From Valencia hispanica (Eukaryota; Chordata; Actinopteri; Cyprinodontiformes; Valenciidae), in NCBI GenBank assembly GCA_963556495.2, contig OY747705.1, positions 7,372,501 through 7,436,500 on the forward strand: a stretch of DNA of 64,000 nt, in the 5' to 3' direction. Below are positions 32,373 through 44,878 of this stretch, in pieces. A model generated the notes under the pieces. That model was not told the origin of the DNA, did no database searches, and worked only from the letters and a program-made list of their open reading frames with translations. Numbering within the stretch: the stretch's first letter is position 1; the number at the start of each line of letters is the position of its first letter. Made by a program: the position numbers and the translations under genes.

Positions 32373-33433
32373 TCAGATCCGATTCCAGACCGGCACATCT
32401 GCGTGTCAGTCAGATCCTGGGGTGGACTGGGCATCTGGCTGTTGACCCAATGTGGGCCGGTCTGCTGTTTTTTTTTCTTCCTCTCTCTAAATTCCCTCTA
32501 ATTGGGCCGGCCAATTAGCTAGAGGGCTAGCAGTGTGTTGCCAGCATCGACCGATATTATTGGTCTATGTTTGTCATCGTCAATCAACCATGGGCTGACA
32601 ATCACAACACAAACCAGGGTAGGCGGGGTCTCATGACATGGGCCGGAGTGGTGGGACGGGATGCTGCTGAGCTGAAAATGGAGAAGGGTAAGAAAAAGTT
32701 CGGCTCAAAAAGCTGAAATCTCTGGAGGTGGAAGCTGCTAAATATTGACAGACCTATTTGGTGCCGGGGTCACCGCCCCAGCAGCAGGTGCTGCTGCGTG
32801 AGGAGACGCTCAAGCAGAGACATCCATGGTAAGTAACGTTAGCGTGGAGTTGGCTCGGCTACATTTTGAGACATGCCCAAAATAAAGTATAAAATGGTTT
32901 TACATTGACTGCAGCTGAGATCTCTGGTTGCCATAGCAACAGTAAACATTAAGGGGAGACACTGCAGGTGAATAGGGAAAAAAGTTAGCTTCAAGATACC
33001 TTCATGAAACTTGACATACTTAGTCCTAGTGTTAAAACAAACATATTTTGTATTGTTTTCTTATAAATTTTGTTTAGATTTGCAAATGAGGTGTTATCTG
33101 GTTAAAATTTGCTAATTTGCATATATTTATAAACGTATCATCTCAAAATTGGTGAGAGACAGATTGAATCTTTCTTTAATTTTCTAATCATGTATGTTAT
33201 CAAAAACTTTTTACAGAGGGAAATAGGTTTATTTCATTTCATTACTTCATAAATCAAAAAACAGTGTAAGTAGCAACAAAAAACTCATTTTCCCCATCTT
33301 TTTTTACACAAAATAGCACATATATATTTTTTAGAACGATGTATTGACGAATCGCTCTGTAATTTATTTTCACCTCATAGCATAGAACAATGGTGGAAAG
33401 TTTGGTGTATATAGGTATAACTGATTTCAAGAT
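32373..33433. other. spacer with possible hAT-like scraps
   Basis: 32415-32520 has GGGTGGACTGGGCATCTGG, GTGGGCCGG and ATTGGGCCGGCC, words seen in fish hAT-derived repeats. A plus frame at 32670-32730 (MEKGKKKFGS) is lysine-rich like a hAT N-terminus. Nothing further is recognised. Confidence 0.3.
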
Positions 33434-33495
33434 CCCCGCAACCCTGCATTAGGATGGACGGGTACAGAAAATGGATGGATGGATGGATGGATGGT
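33434..33495 (+). repeat. RTE/Rex3-like 3' tail
   Basis: CCCCGCAACCCTGCATTAGG, GACGGGTACAGAAAATGG and five GGAT units. Confidence 0.7.
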
Positions 33496-34140
33496 TGATT
33501 TCAAGATTATTCCTTTTGAATGTTGGAAAAAACTCATTTTGAGAAAAACGCAATTAAAGATTTGCATTAGATAATTCAATGCAATGTGAAGTACAAATGA
33601 CCCTCGAATCCCTCGTTTCGTGTTTGTGATTGTTCATTAATTTAAACAGGCATAACATTTTTGGACATTTTTCTTTTAACTTTTTCTTTTTTGGGGGCTT
33701 TTTGTTTAGACTACTTCGCGTTAACAGGCGACCGGAAACAGTGAGACGGAAAATAGAATGCCAAATCTGCTGTCGCACCCGCACTAAAATGATAAAAATA
33801 ATAAATAATAATATGAGAGGAGATGCTGCGAGATTTGTGGACTTTTATGTAGTGTTGGCTGATACTGTAGTGGGCTGGACTGGACAGAAAATGCTCTCCA
33901 TTATTTCGCTATACTCTTTTAATAAGTCCTTTATTTTACAAAAAACAAAAAATATTTTCTTTTCCATCTACTTAACTGTGAGACTATTAATCCTCTTTCT
34001 TTTTGAGGCTTCTTGTGATTTATTGGCAGATGGCACTCAATGTAAAGAGGTGTATTTTCCGCCACTTACTGTATCAGAGAGTGAACCAGAGTCATGATCC
34101 CCATATCTATTTAAAAAAACCATTATATTCTTCCTATAAC
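33496..34140. other. spacer, unrecognised
   Basis: A 155-codon plus frame at 33630-34097 has no known motif and is hydrophobic or phenylalanine-rich from T-runs. I do not call it a gene. Confidence 0.3.
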
Positions 34141-34179
34141 CCCAGAGTCATAAGACCACCGTTTTCAGCCTAACTTTAG

Positions 34180-34365
34180 TCAAAAATTTTTTGACATTAT
34201 TCTTTTCACTCCCTGATTCTGTAATTCCCTTATTAGAACTATCCTTTGTCTTGAATTCTTATTACAGCGGATAAGAACATGTTCCACATTCGCTGTCTCA
34301 TCACAATGCACACATAACCCTATTGCATACTTGTTAATAAAGTGTAAAGTTTTATTCAGCCTCAT
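34180..34365 (-). pseudogene. LINE C-terminal zinc-binding motif
   Basis: GLCVHCDETANVEHVLIRC is the C-x2-C-x8-H-x4-C pattern placed after RNase H in I- and R1-like elements. It is separated from the RNase H frame by stops and frameshift. Confidence 0.65.
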
Positions 34366-34563
34366 GTGATCTAACCTTAACCGAGTGGTGACCCTCTCCT
34401 CCTTATTACTAAATCGATTGCACCGTCAATTTTTCCCACTGTGCTTTGCAAGGAATTCAAATGTCTTCCAACTGTCAATCCCTCTTTTTTTTCAAAGACT
34501 TTGCTTCTGCCCTACTAAAAGGAACATCCATATCAGGATCATTCATTGAAATTGCTTGCTTTG

Positions 34564-35055
34564 CTAATTGATCAGCCACTTCATTGCCCTGTATTCCTCT
34601 GTGAGCTGGAATCCAGAAAAACAAAACTTTAAAATATCTTCTATGGAGTCTACGTAATGTTTCATAATTTCAATGACCAAATCTTGCCTGCTATTGGACA
34701 TGCACTTTTTATTTGCCACAAGAGCTGAACTCAAGTCTGAGCAGATTATGATATCCTTCACTTGTGAGACTTCTATCCACCGCAAAGCTGATAAAATTGC
34801 CAAAAGTTCAACTGTAAAAACTGCCACAGTTTTGCTTTTAATGGAAACCTGAAGTGCCAGAATCACAAAAGCAAAAGCTGCTGAGTCAGGGTCTTTTGAG
34901 CCATCAGTGTACACTGGTGTATACAAACTATATATTGTATTTAGCCATTCCTCAGTCAGCAATGTTACATCCCCAGCCATTTTTTGTGACTTCACCTTAT
35001 CAAGAAAAGTTAGATCCACTGAAACAGCAGGGAACAACCATGGGGAGGGGGGCAA
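34564..35055 (-). pseudogene. LINE RNase H domain
   Basis: RNase H removes RNA from RNA/DNA hybrids during retrotransposition. VYTDGSKDP carries the first catalytic Asp, VELLAILSALRWIE the catalytic Glu, and IIICSDLSSAL the next Asp. The later conserved His/Asp part is not recovered before the frame closes at 34564. The piece is about 160 codons long. Confidence 0.75.
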
Positions 35056-35173
35056 CAGTTAAAGGTATCGTTAAAGAAACTTGTTTCTGAATCAACATCA
35101 TATTCTCTCATATTTGCTTACTCTTCCATGCAAAACACTCATGCCTTACCCCCTGACTCTCACAACTTGGCAA

Positions 35174-35449
35174 TTATGATCTTACTGTTCGGTGACGATT
35201 CTCAGCATGTCCTTTAACATTCCCCCAGTAATGCATTACCAACTGCTTTTGCAAGTACAAAGGCATTTCACCCATCTCAACCTGAAGAGCAGACACAGGA
35301 GAAGTCTTGAATGCCCCACAGCAGATCCTCAGTGTACATGATTGCAATACCTCAAGTTGCCTCAAAACTGTTGCAGCCATGTCGCATCCATAGGGAACAC
35401 TTCCATAGTCTAACACTGATCTAATCAATACCACATAAATCCTCTTCAA
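35174..35449 (-). pseudogene. LINE RT thumb region
   Basis: Reads LIRSVLDYGSVPYG, LEVLQSCTLRICCGAFKTSP and LQVEMGEMPLYLQKQLV, typical of the region just past the RT catalytic core in I/Jockey-like elements. Upstream in the same direction a stop interrupts ILNIMRCLFGEE. No catalytic FADD box remains. Confidence 0.7.
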
Positions 35450-35664
35450 TGCTGATCTACTGCCCCCTCATTCTTCGCCAAAAAGACACCTCATTATATT
35501 TAGAATCTTCTTACACTTTGACACCATATGATTGACATGTGCATTCCACGTTAGTCTCGAGTCCATCCACATTCCCAAAAACCTAAATTCTTAACTTGTT
35601 CAATTACTTGTCCATACATCTGGAAAGATGCATCTCTTTGTGAGGCTTGCTGACGTTGACAATT

Positions 35665-36070
35665 AACTAGTGAGGCACATTATTGCCACCACCTGGTAAA
35701 ACTGCAAAGATTAGCAAGTTCGGCTGTGAGCCGAGAACAGACGCCTGCCCTTCTCTCACCATGTTTGGATAGAAATTTGAGAAACATGATTGGTTAGCCA
35801 AAATCAGCCTCTCATTGGTTCTTCCAGGCAAAGCAATTTTGGTAAAACATTTTTTTGTAAATTTTGTGTTTATTGAAACTTGAAATTTGGACTTTGAACT
35901 TTAAAACTTGTATTTTTAAAATATGTGCAAGTTACAAAATGTAAGTTACAAGTTACAAAGTGTAGGCTACAAGTTACAAAGTTTAGGTTACAAGTTACAA
36001 AACATGTTACAAGTTACAAGTCTTAAAATACAAGTTACAAAACTAAAGTCCCAATTCTAGCTCCATATTT
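35665..36070. repeat. dispersed repeat copy B with ACAAGTTAC arrays
   Basis: Partner of 18072-18445 (see there). This copy has a longer TTACAAGTTACAAA section and a TTTTTTTGTAAATTTTG insertion. Confidence 0.65.
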
Positions 36071-36330
36071 AGCACAACACTTCTTCAGCCATACCAAACC
36101 CTCATCCAACCGAGCTCCAGCCACCACCAGTTTTACTCACAATTTAATAAAGCTTATACAGCCTAATAAAGTACAGATAGCCTTACACAGCCCAGGGAGC
36201 AGATATCTACAGGCACACCAGATGGGAGCAACAGAAAAAGTAGCTCTTCAGGAATTAAATGATTATAATCACCAGATTTTCACTTTTTCTACAGTAAGTT
36301 AACAGGCTTACAGTTTTCAGATAGAAAACA

Positions 36331-37872
36331 TACAGTGAGGTTGTAGATGTATTTGCAAATTGCACCCTGCGATTTTGCAAGTTCTCAAACTTTATGGACT
36401 TTATAAATTATGGAGGGGTCTGAAATTCACATTATAGGTGCATTGTAGGAGAAACAGCTTTTTAAAAAACATTTCTGGATCTCACTTTGTCTGATTTTTA
36501 AAGAATTTATTTGTATTTTATTGCTGCACATAAGTATTTGAACACCTGAGACAATCAGTGTTAATATTTGGTACAGAAGCTTTTGTTTGCAATTACAGAG
36601 GTCAAACGTTTCCTGTAGTTCTTGACCAGGTTTGCAAACACTGCAACAGGGATTTCGGCCCACTCCTCCACACAGATCTTCTCTAGATCTGTCAGGTTAC
36701 GGGGCTGTCGCTGAGCAACACAGAGTTTCAGCTCCCTCCAAAGATTTTCTATTGGATTTAGGTCTGGAGACTGGCTAGGCCAGTCCAGAACCTTGATATG
36801 CTTCTTACAGAGCCACTCCATGGTTATCCTGGGTGTGTGCTTTGGGTCATTGTCATGTTAGAAGACCCAGCCACGACCCATCTTCAATGCTCTGACTGAG
36901 GGAAGGAGGTTGTTGCTCAAAATCTCACAATACATGGTCCCATTCATCCTCTCCTTAATACAGTGCAGTCGTTCTATCCTCTTCGCAGAAAAGCGCCCCC
37001 AAAGCATGATGTTTCCACCCCCATGCTTTACAGTAGGGATGATGTTCTTTGGATATAACTCATCTGTCTTTTTCCTCCAAACACAGCAAGAAAGTTAGAC
37101 CAAAAAGTCATATTTTGGTGTCATCTGACCACATGACTTTCTCCCATGCGTCTTCTGGATCATCCAGATGGTCACTGGCAAACTTCAGACAGGCCTGGAC
37201 ATGTGATGAGTTGAGCAGGGGAATCTTCTGTGCAATGCATGATTTTAAACCATGACGGCGTAGTGTAACCTTTGAAACGGTGGTTCCAACTCCCTTCATG
37301 TCATTGACCAGCTCCTCTAGTGTAGTTCTGGGCTGATTCCTCACCTTTCTTATCATCAGTGATACCCGACGAGGTGAAATCTTGCATGGAGCCTCAGGAG
37401 ACTAATCTTTAGCCGCCTTCCATTTTCTAACAATTGCTCCAACCGTTGATCTATTTTTACCAAGCTGCTTGGTAATCGCCCCGTAGCCCTTTCCAGCCTT
37501 GTGGAGGTCTACAGTTTTGTCCCTGGTGTCTTTTGACAGCTCTTTGGTCTTGCCCATGGTAGTAGTTGGAATCTGACAGGTGCTACTAATTAAGATTAAT
37601 AAGTGGAGTAGAGGTGGACTTTTTAAAGGTGGAGTAACAGGTCTTCTAGAGCCAGAATTCATGCTGATTGCCAGTTGTTCAAATACCTATGTGCAGCAAT
37701 AAAATACAAATAAATCATTTAAAAATCAAACAATGTGATTTCCTGATTTTATTTAATGCTGTTTCTCCAGTGGAAATGCACCTAGGATATGAATTTCAGA
37801 CCCCTCCATAATTTCTAAGTGGGAGAACTTGCAAAATTGCTGGGTGTTCAAATACTTATGTTCCTCACTGTA
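36331..37872 (-). mobile_element. Tc1-like transposon with TA duplication
   Basis: Ends CAGTGAGG (from 36333) and CCTCACTG (to 37870), flanked by TA at 36331-36332 and 37871-37872. The inner repeats ATTTTGCAAGTTCTC and GAGAACTTGCAAAATTG mark DNA-binding sites inside each end. It is distinct from the CAGTGGGG family at 16387 and the long-repeat family at 54724. Confidence 0.92.
36561..37557 (-). pseudogene. Tc1 transposase, interrupted
   Basis: Cut-and-paste DDE transposase. From the ATG at 37557: MGKTKELSKDTRDKTVDLHK with the first helix-turn-helix (YGAITKQLGKNRSTVGAIVRKW). A TAG at 37402-37404 in the same frame follows, then RRVSL and [16 protein letters not shown] (second DNA-binding helix set) to VMWSDDTKI, holding the first catalytic Asp. 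Then a stop, a frameshifted middle with a stop next to the NDPKH Asp (about 36858), and an open C-terminus with [14 protein letters not shown] (catalytic Glu). At least three breaks; inactive. Confidence 0.88.
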
Positions 37873-38486
37873 TGGCCACAATAGTTTGTGCCGTGAGGTT
37901 GCTAAACTACACCACAATCTGCAGAATTTCTCTTAATTTGTCTGATTTCCTTATAAGAAAGGAATTGTCAGTTTTGCCCCAACTGGGATGCAAATTCAGG
38001 ATAACCAAACTAAACTTGATAGTCTCACTCTGCATAGGTACTGTGTTGGTCAGATAGCCATGATGTCTGTTTTCACATCTCTGATGATTACCCATACAGT
38101 CTTCAGAGCATCAGAGACTGTGGCCAGATTCAAATTATACCAATACCATTGTTATGTATTACTGTAATCCCAAAGGCCTAAAGGCAATTATTCTAAGGAA
38201 ATTGTAAAATAGTGAGTAGATCACAATACTCAAGAAATACATTTAAATAAAATGAAAACTCTCTTTTCAGTGTGAAAGCAAACATGATCCATCAGTCCAC
38301 ATGCACTCCTTTTCCTTTTTCTGCCTTGTCATTCATATCACAATTTGACCACCATATCCCTATTTTAATGACAGTTCCTTAGAATCCGTAAATCTCTCTG
38401 TGAAAATGGGAGGTTTCAGTAACTGTACAGCACCATCACTTTCTATCTTGTTGAGAAAGAGGAAACACTATCAGGGTTTTCAAAAA
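37873..38486. other. spacer
   Basis: Nothing recognised. Confidence 0.35.
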
Positions 38487-38656
38487 CATCCATCCATCCA
38501 TCCATCCATCCATCCATCCATCCATCCATCCATCCATCCATCCATCCATCAATCCACACATACACACACACATACATACATACACACATACATACATACA
38601 TACATACATACATACATACATACATACATACATACATACATACATCCATACATACG
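38487..38656. repeat. (TCCA)n and (TACA)n microsatellites
   Basis: About 16 TCCA units (38487-38550), then CACA/CATA and about 22 TACA units to 38656. Long frames on either strand are repeat translations. Confidence 0.97.
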
Positions 38657-41600
38657 TGAATGCAGCTTAAGCAGAGAGACCCAGAATTCCCCCTCCCCAC
38701 CCATCTGGGCTAGATCAGCTGAGAAATATATTCTTCCTTTAGGTCTCCTCCGGGTAGAGCTAAAACGATAAACCGGTTTGCCTATTAACTGCAGTGTGAA
38801 ACAGTGCAGTTAATCCACCATTCAGACTTACTCAGCACCGCAGAAAAAAATAAACATTTCTGAAATGTATTCATGCTCTTCTGATCTGGATTATGATCTA
38901 TAAGTAGCCTCATCCTAATTTCCTGGTGATATATCTAAACACATTCCACTCTGAATTTGGATTTTGTATGGTTCACATGTATGCATATAATTAGAATATT
39001 GGTTGTCAGTGACCTACTTCATTTTTCTTTAATATATTATCACTGATAAAGTTGATGGTAATTCTGTGCAGTTTTTCCAGATATTTGATCACAGATAAAA
39101 AACAACAGACTAACCAGACTGAAAATGGGGAGCAGCACTGTTTCTTTGAGTTCAGGGAAGTATGTAGAAGATTTATTACCTGGTCTGCCTTCAAAAAGCT
39201 GAAAATAGCTAAGTAAATACCCATCTTCTGCTAAACTAGTTGTGTCTTGAAAACATGTGTGCTCAATAAAGCTCAAAAGGAGCTTTGGAGAGTGGATATC
39301 TGAACTACAATAAATGATATTGCTAAGTATTGATTCATTGTTTTAAAAATTGCAAGTTTTAGTCAGTTATTGTTGCACCATGAAAACTGTTTTCATTGAG
39401 CTTCTATTTATCTGCCTTATAGTTCTCAAGCAATCAGATTAAAAAGACTTGAATTTAACACTGATCTTTTGTTGCTGCCTTTCTAGTTTCTACAATAGTT
39501 ACTATCAAAATAAATATGATACAATATGAGCGAACTTGAAAAAATAATTACTACTTTCAGTTAGTGACTGTGTGAATTGTTGAAACACAAAAGCAGACAT
39601 AGCAGGGGTTCCATTTTAAAGGAAATTCAAAATGATCTCGTGTAATTTCCTTGTCAGTCTTTGAGTTGAACAAAAACTCCTGGTTTTTCTCAGCGAAATA
39701 TGAAGCTATCTGAAAGCTGAAGCCTTTCTTCCTAGATTTGGGATTAAAGAGACAGTGATCCTAATTACAGCAGCAAATCTACAACAGAAAGGCTGGGAAA
39801 AAAACAGGATTATGATATTGACATGTCCTAGTTAAAGTCCAGAACTCAATCTGACTGGAATGCTAAGGTAGGGCCTTCAGGGAGATTGATGAATTTCCTT
39901 CAGATCTCAATGAACTGAAATGCCATTAATATGAAAAATCCTAAGAATGGTTAAACAAGTTGTTATCTTCTATGTTTTGGTTTTGTATTTGATTTAAAAC
40001 ACTTTAGAAGCTGGTGAGACATCACAAGGCATTAAAAGCGGTTAGACCCAAAGGTCATGGGAGATAGAGACCAGACCCGGAGGTTTGGGAGGTGAAAGCG
40101 ATGCATCAATGTTGTAAGGAAAGTACCCATCAGCTTTCTATAAAAAAGCTGACCAAAGTTTCTCCAAATTAAACATAGCTGCTATAATCCTGATCTCTGA
40201 TGCTCTCTCCTCAACACAGCGTTGTTAATCGTAATTATCCCAGACGAGCTCCCACTTATGTTACGACCCGGCTCCCAGGAACCGAGAACCCACATCATGC
40301 ATTCACACATAAGGCAGATGGATACATGTAACTTTTTTTTCCTCCACAGTAACAGAAACCACCTGTTGTTGCCCCAGTAATTACATATAAACAATGAAAT
40401 GAAATGATTGCATTTAAAATACGAACAGCTCACCTACTGTGGCCTAAACGCACAGTCTCACAACTTCCTCCTGGTCTGCATGGACCTGAGTTGCCCGCCC
40501 GCTTGTTGCATAGTTAAATATCTCAAGTGGCATTGCTGCAGAGGTTATTGTTAGGAGGTTTTGGACTTTTTCCTCGAACTGATGACATCTGTTGTGGAAA
40601 GAAATATCTTCTTCCCTTCATAGGAATGAGGCTGGAGTCTGCATCTGTGTTTTTCATATTTTATTACGGCCAGTCATAAACATGAGCCTGTCTGGGCCAA
40701 CGCTCGGACTCTCTCACACCCTGATCATGTCTGCCCTCTCTGCCAGCAGCCTCTGCCTTCGGTCCCCTGATGTTATGTCTTCATTGCAAGGTTAGCCAAA
40801 ACACTCGTTGTTAGATCAGAGTGGGTGAAAGGTCTCTTCCCTGACTAATAATTACTGTGATAAAATTATTAGATCAATATCATAGACTTTAGATGCAGAA
40901 ATAACTTTTCCACATCAGTATCCCTCCTCTTATTACTCTTTTAGTAATAACACAAATAAAAGGTAACAAGGAGCTGTTCTTTGGGGGTCCAGGCAGTGAA
41001 AGTAAAGACAATAAAACACAGTTTCAACTCATTAGTCATCAATTCATTGTCAATTCATTGTCCATTATGAAATTATCATGAATTTAGCTCTTGAACCACA
41101 ACAATGAGAAAAATGAGACCTACACATCCATCCAGATGACATTATTGGAGAACTTGTGCATCGAGACTCTTATAATTATGCCATATTCCCCAGATTCCTT
41201 CACTAATAATAACTTAATTAATTAATTGACATAAGTTTGAAATTTCTTGTAACATTTCCTCTCTTTTTCTTTCAAAATAGTAATGCCCAAAACATACAGA
41301 AATATTTCAAGATGTTGATACAATTTCTAATGGGTTCAAGGAGAGCTGACAGAACCCCCCCCAACAATGATCAAACAATCAATTTATAATCAGAGATGAA
41401 TCATGCTGGCCATGGAATTGGCTCAAAGTAACCAGGGATCTGACCTTTTTGAGACATCATTTGTTTGTAAGAATGAAAAACCCACCGGGATCTTTATTTA
41501 CGTCATTTGTGGTTTTCTTTTGTTCACCACTTCATTCATATTGGTGGGAAAAGATTCTGACGACCTCCTGCCCCCAAGGATGGCCACACTTCATCTGGTC

Positions 41601-43702
41601 ATCTGTCAGGACTCTAGAAAAATCCAACAGAGAGAGATGTTATGTAGCCTCTTTTGCCTGTTTTTGCCATGAGATATTAAATCTGGACTCGATGTTGAAC
41701 TGTACATGCTTCTCTTGTAGCTGGTCCATGTCGTGACCCCCAAGGTCCAACTCTGGTCCTCCTCAGCTTCTGCGTCGCCTCGGAAGAGAAGGATCACCAA
41801 TCAGGAGGCCCCTGATGTGATCTCCGACTGAGTTATTAAGTGTTAGAGCATGCTAGTCCAAACATATGTGAGCTAATTCAAAGGATTAGTTAGTTGATTA
41901 TAAGTAAGTGATAAGGTCAGAGTTCGGGTTAGAAAGAATTAGCAGAAGTGGGTAGTTTGGTTTAGAATGCCTTGATGTAGTCCACTTGCTGCATCAAGCA
42001 ATCCCAAACGAACTCCACAACTTAAGTTAATGAGCCATGCTTTATAAACTCTTTATGCAAGAGGAAATCAATCAAGAATCCATGTTTCGATAATCATCAT
42101 TTAGGAAGGTCTTTAGTTTTTATGCCAAAAATACGCAAAGATCCTCCTACCAATAGAGCCCTTTAATCTTGCTGACCGTGTTTCAAGTTGAATTTGAATC
42201 CTTATTCAAATTGAACCGAGAACCCCTATTGCCCTCTTCTTCTAGTATAATGCCATTATACTATAATCTCTTCTTCAAAATCGTGATTCTATTAAAATTT
42301 GACCAAAACCCCAATTGAACCCAAAAATTTAATTAGGCAATTATCTCCCAATATCTCCTGTTAGGTTATTAGCAATCCAATCCGCCTCTTTTTCTTGAAA
42401 ATATTGATCCCCTTTCTCAGGATTGCTATTAGCCAGTGCGAAAACTTTTCTTAGGTGATTGCTGTTTGAGTAGAGCAGTGGAGATAAAAGTTAATACACA
42501 ATAAAGGAAATCTCAATGGTTAAATTAGCTATATCTGCTTCTCCTGTACCTGGGAAAAAAATGATCAAAGTCATAGGTTATGAACGTAACTTGAAAAGTT
42601 TCCATTAATCATTGTTGGATCCCAGTTCTGCTGCTGGAACCCCTGAGACATCATCCCCTTATTAAAACTCTTCCAGTACCTCTTTCTTTAAAAACACGAT
42701 TTTCTTTAAAACCATGTTTTACTGAAATCCCCAGTTTATTTAGAATCTGCTTTTTAATTTGTTTTCAAAACCATGCTTTTAGTTCAAGAGACAGTCCTTG
42801 AAAACACTCTGTGTGTTACTTCGTCAGCAAAATTTATTTCCAAAACCAATTGTTCTCCAGTCAGTCAGGCTGTTGCTGAATTAAATCTGTTCCAAAAAAT
42901 GCCAACAGTGTCCCAAGCTGCGGCCCGCGCGCCCCTTTTTTGTGAAGAGGGACACTTTTGTAATGGCTGAAAATACTTCAGGGTTCCAAAATAAAAGAAG
43001 ACGGAGTCCCAGAAGGCGTTTAAGTATTTAATTCAAACATGTCTGGCCAGAAACATGGAGGAACAGGGTTGCCATGAATTCCCTACCCAACCTTCCTGAT
43101 CTAAAAGCTTAAGTAATATAGAGCAATCACTGTTTATCTCTCCAGCACATCTCCTCCAATCTACATGTCCAGCTCCTGGAGAATTGGTTCATGCCAGTCT
43201 GATAGTAAAGCATGAACCAGCACATCCCAAGTCCGACTGTCCGTAGTTATCTCGCTGCCCCCGCGTCTGTCTCTCTGGTGATCTGACACATCTTTATCAG
43301 GAACATTAAGCTGGAACAATAAGCTTGCTTCCCCTAACTCATCATCTTTCCCTAGATACATTCACTAGACAGAGAATATGTGATCAAATCCTAATTACAT
43401 TGGAATATTCGCGCAACGCTTTCTTGCCTAGTTAAGGTTTTCATTTTAAGGAACAATGCTTAGACCATTTTGTCCAGTAGCTCAGATAGTTGTTCTGCAC
43501 CTAACTGTATTTTGATTTCCTGACAAGAGCAACCATAGCTGCTCCTTCAATTGAAACTAGGAAACCTATCCTCATTTCTTCTTAGATTCCTTTTGATTTC
43601 CTTAAACTCCATCTTGACCTATTAACCCCTACTGGAAAATAGGCAGTTCCCTTGTTTGCTTTTTTCCCTTTCCAGTAAATTTTAGGATTGATAATTCCTC
43701 CC
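38657..43702. other. 5-kb spacer, no gene assigned
   Basis: No frame with a domain I can name. 41449-41800 has overlapping frames on both strands without support. 42960-43380 (AAACATGTCTGGCCAGAAAC, GGAACAGGGTTGCCATG) has the look of an LTR or leader of an older retroelement, but no matching second copy was found. The MITE with the nested provirus follows. Confidence 0.3.
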
Positions 43703-44254
43703 TTTAAAGGGGAGGTATTATGCAAAATTGACTTTCTGAAGCTTAATATCCTGAGAACCTGTCTTTCCCTCATTAAAAACATACCTGAAGTGTTGCTCTG
43801 ACCCATTCACTCATGTTAGAGTAATCTTTGAGTCTCTGCTGGTAGTTCTTGGGGTTGCTGAAACGCCTGCTCCCACCTATCCCCGCCTTTTCCACCCATC
43901 TTCTCCTCCGACCTTACGTATTCAGCCGAGAGCCTCGCCCCTGCAGAGCTCCTCTACCCCTCCCCACCTCACACAACTCCGGCTGAGTCCCAGGTGCAGT
44001 AATTATAACACACCAGCTGCAGCTGCGCGTCTTTTGTGGGATTTTTTTTATCTGACTCTGTGCATTCTGCCATGATGCACGGTATGTGACGAACTCAAGG
44101 GGGAGTGTCAGGAAGAGTAGGAGGGTCTTAGAGAGGCACAGGCGAAAATCAAGGCATCCAATACGGAAGTAAATTTCTTTAAGGTGGATTTGGACATATG
44201 ACGGACTTTTAAAAGACTTAAGGTGACAATTGTATTGGAGTGTGCTATAGAAGG

Positions 44255-44641
44255 TGTTAGGTTTTTTTTGTGGTTTACCTAAAAACGAGTCACACACAAA
44301 AGTCGGAGATAATTTAGACAATAAGCTCTGCAGAGGTAGATGTGGTTCAATCAGTTCTGCAGAGGGAGACCAGGAAAATACTATAAGGAATGAGCCAACC
44401 GTTTGTCTGTTCTCAGCTCCTGTCACTCGTCTCCCACTGATCTCATCACTGGTCTCAAAGGGTCTCACCTCTGCAGACTCTCTTTATTTAGTCACACTTC
44501 ATTAACATATTAAAAGAACAGGATGTCAAGCACAAGAGCATGTGGCTGAAACCAAAATGACATTTAAAAAGTACATTAGAACTATGTGATAAAAAACACC
44601 CTAAGAAAATAATAATACACCATTATTATTTTTCCCTAACA
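44255..44641 (-). repeat. 3' LTR of provirus
   Basis: 387 bp, TG...CA ends (TGTTAGGG on the minus strand). An AATAAA on the minus strand at 44488-44483 (CTAAATAAAG) may serve as TATA-like or polyadenylation signal; which one is not clear. Identical to the other LTR. Confidence 0.95.
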
Positions 44642-44652
44642 TTTCCCCCCTG
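44642..44652 (-). promoter_or_regulatory. polypurine tract
   Basis: AGGGGGGAAA directly before the 3' LTR TG on the minus strand. It is the expected primer for plus-strand DNA synthesis. Confidence 0.85.
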
Positions 44653-44878
44653 AAATGTGGTTTTTAAATGTGATCACGAACAACAAAAAGTTGTAAAATA
44701 GGTAACAACTCTAATAATATAAAAATATAAGAATAATAAAAACCAGACAACAAAAGGTTGCAAAATAAGTAGCATCCCAAATTCAAAAAAGGTAATAAGA
44801 CATATAACAAAGAAATTGCAAAAGTAAGTAGCAATTTCAAAAAGGTATTTATGCGAGCTTCACCTAGACATCATCCAA

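Larger units (their letters stand above)
34150..35625 (-). mobile_element. I/Nimb-like LINE, 3' part with RNase H
   Basis: Minus strand, in order: the end of the RT thumb (from about 35620, FRFLGMWMDSRLTW, then LIRSVLDYGSVPYG and the ALQVEMGEMPLYLQK block), an RNase H domain, and a C-terminal zinc-binding motif. A LINE with RNase H after RT points to the I group (Nimb in fish). The 5' part is missing and several stops break the frame. Confidence 0.75.

Noticed and set aside
33630..34097. 155-codon plus frame
   Set aside because: Phenylalanine-rich from T-runs; no domain and no similarity I can name.
38400..38771. Frames of 69-123 codons over TCCA/TACA repeats
   Set aside because: Repeat translation only; no domain, no splice context.
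44254..44505. Plus-strand frame MLGFFCGLPKN..., repeated at 50290-50715
   Set aside because: It is the LTR read on the antisense strand, present twice because LTRs are duplicated.
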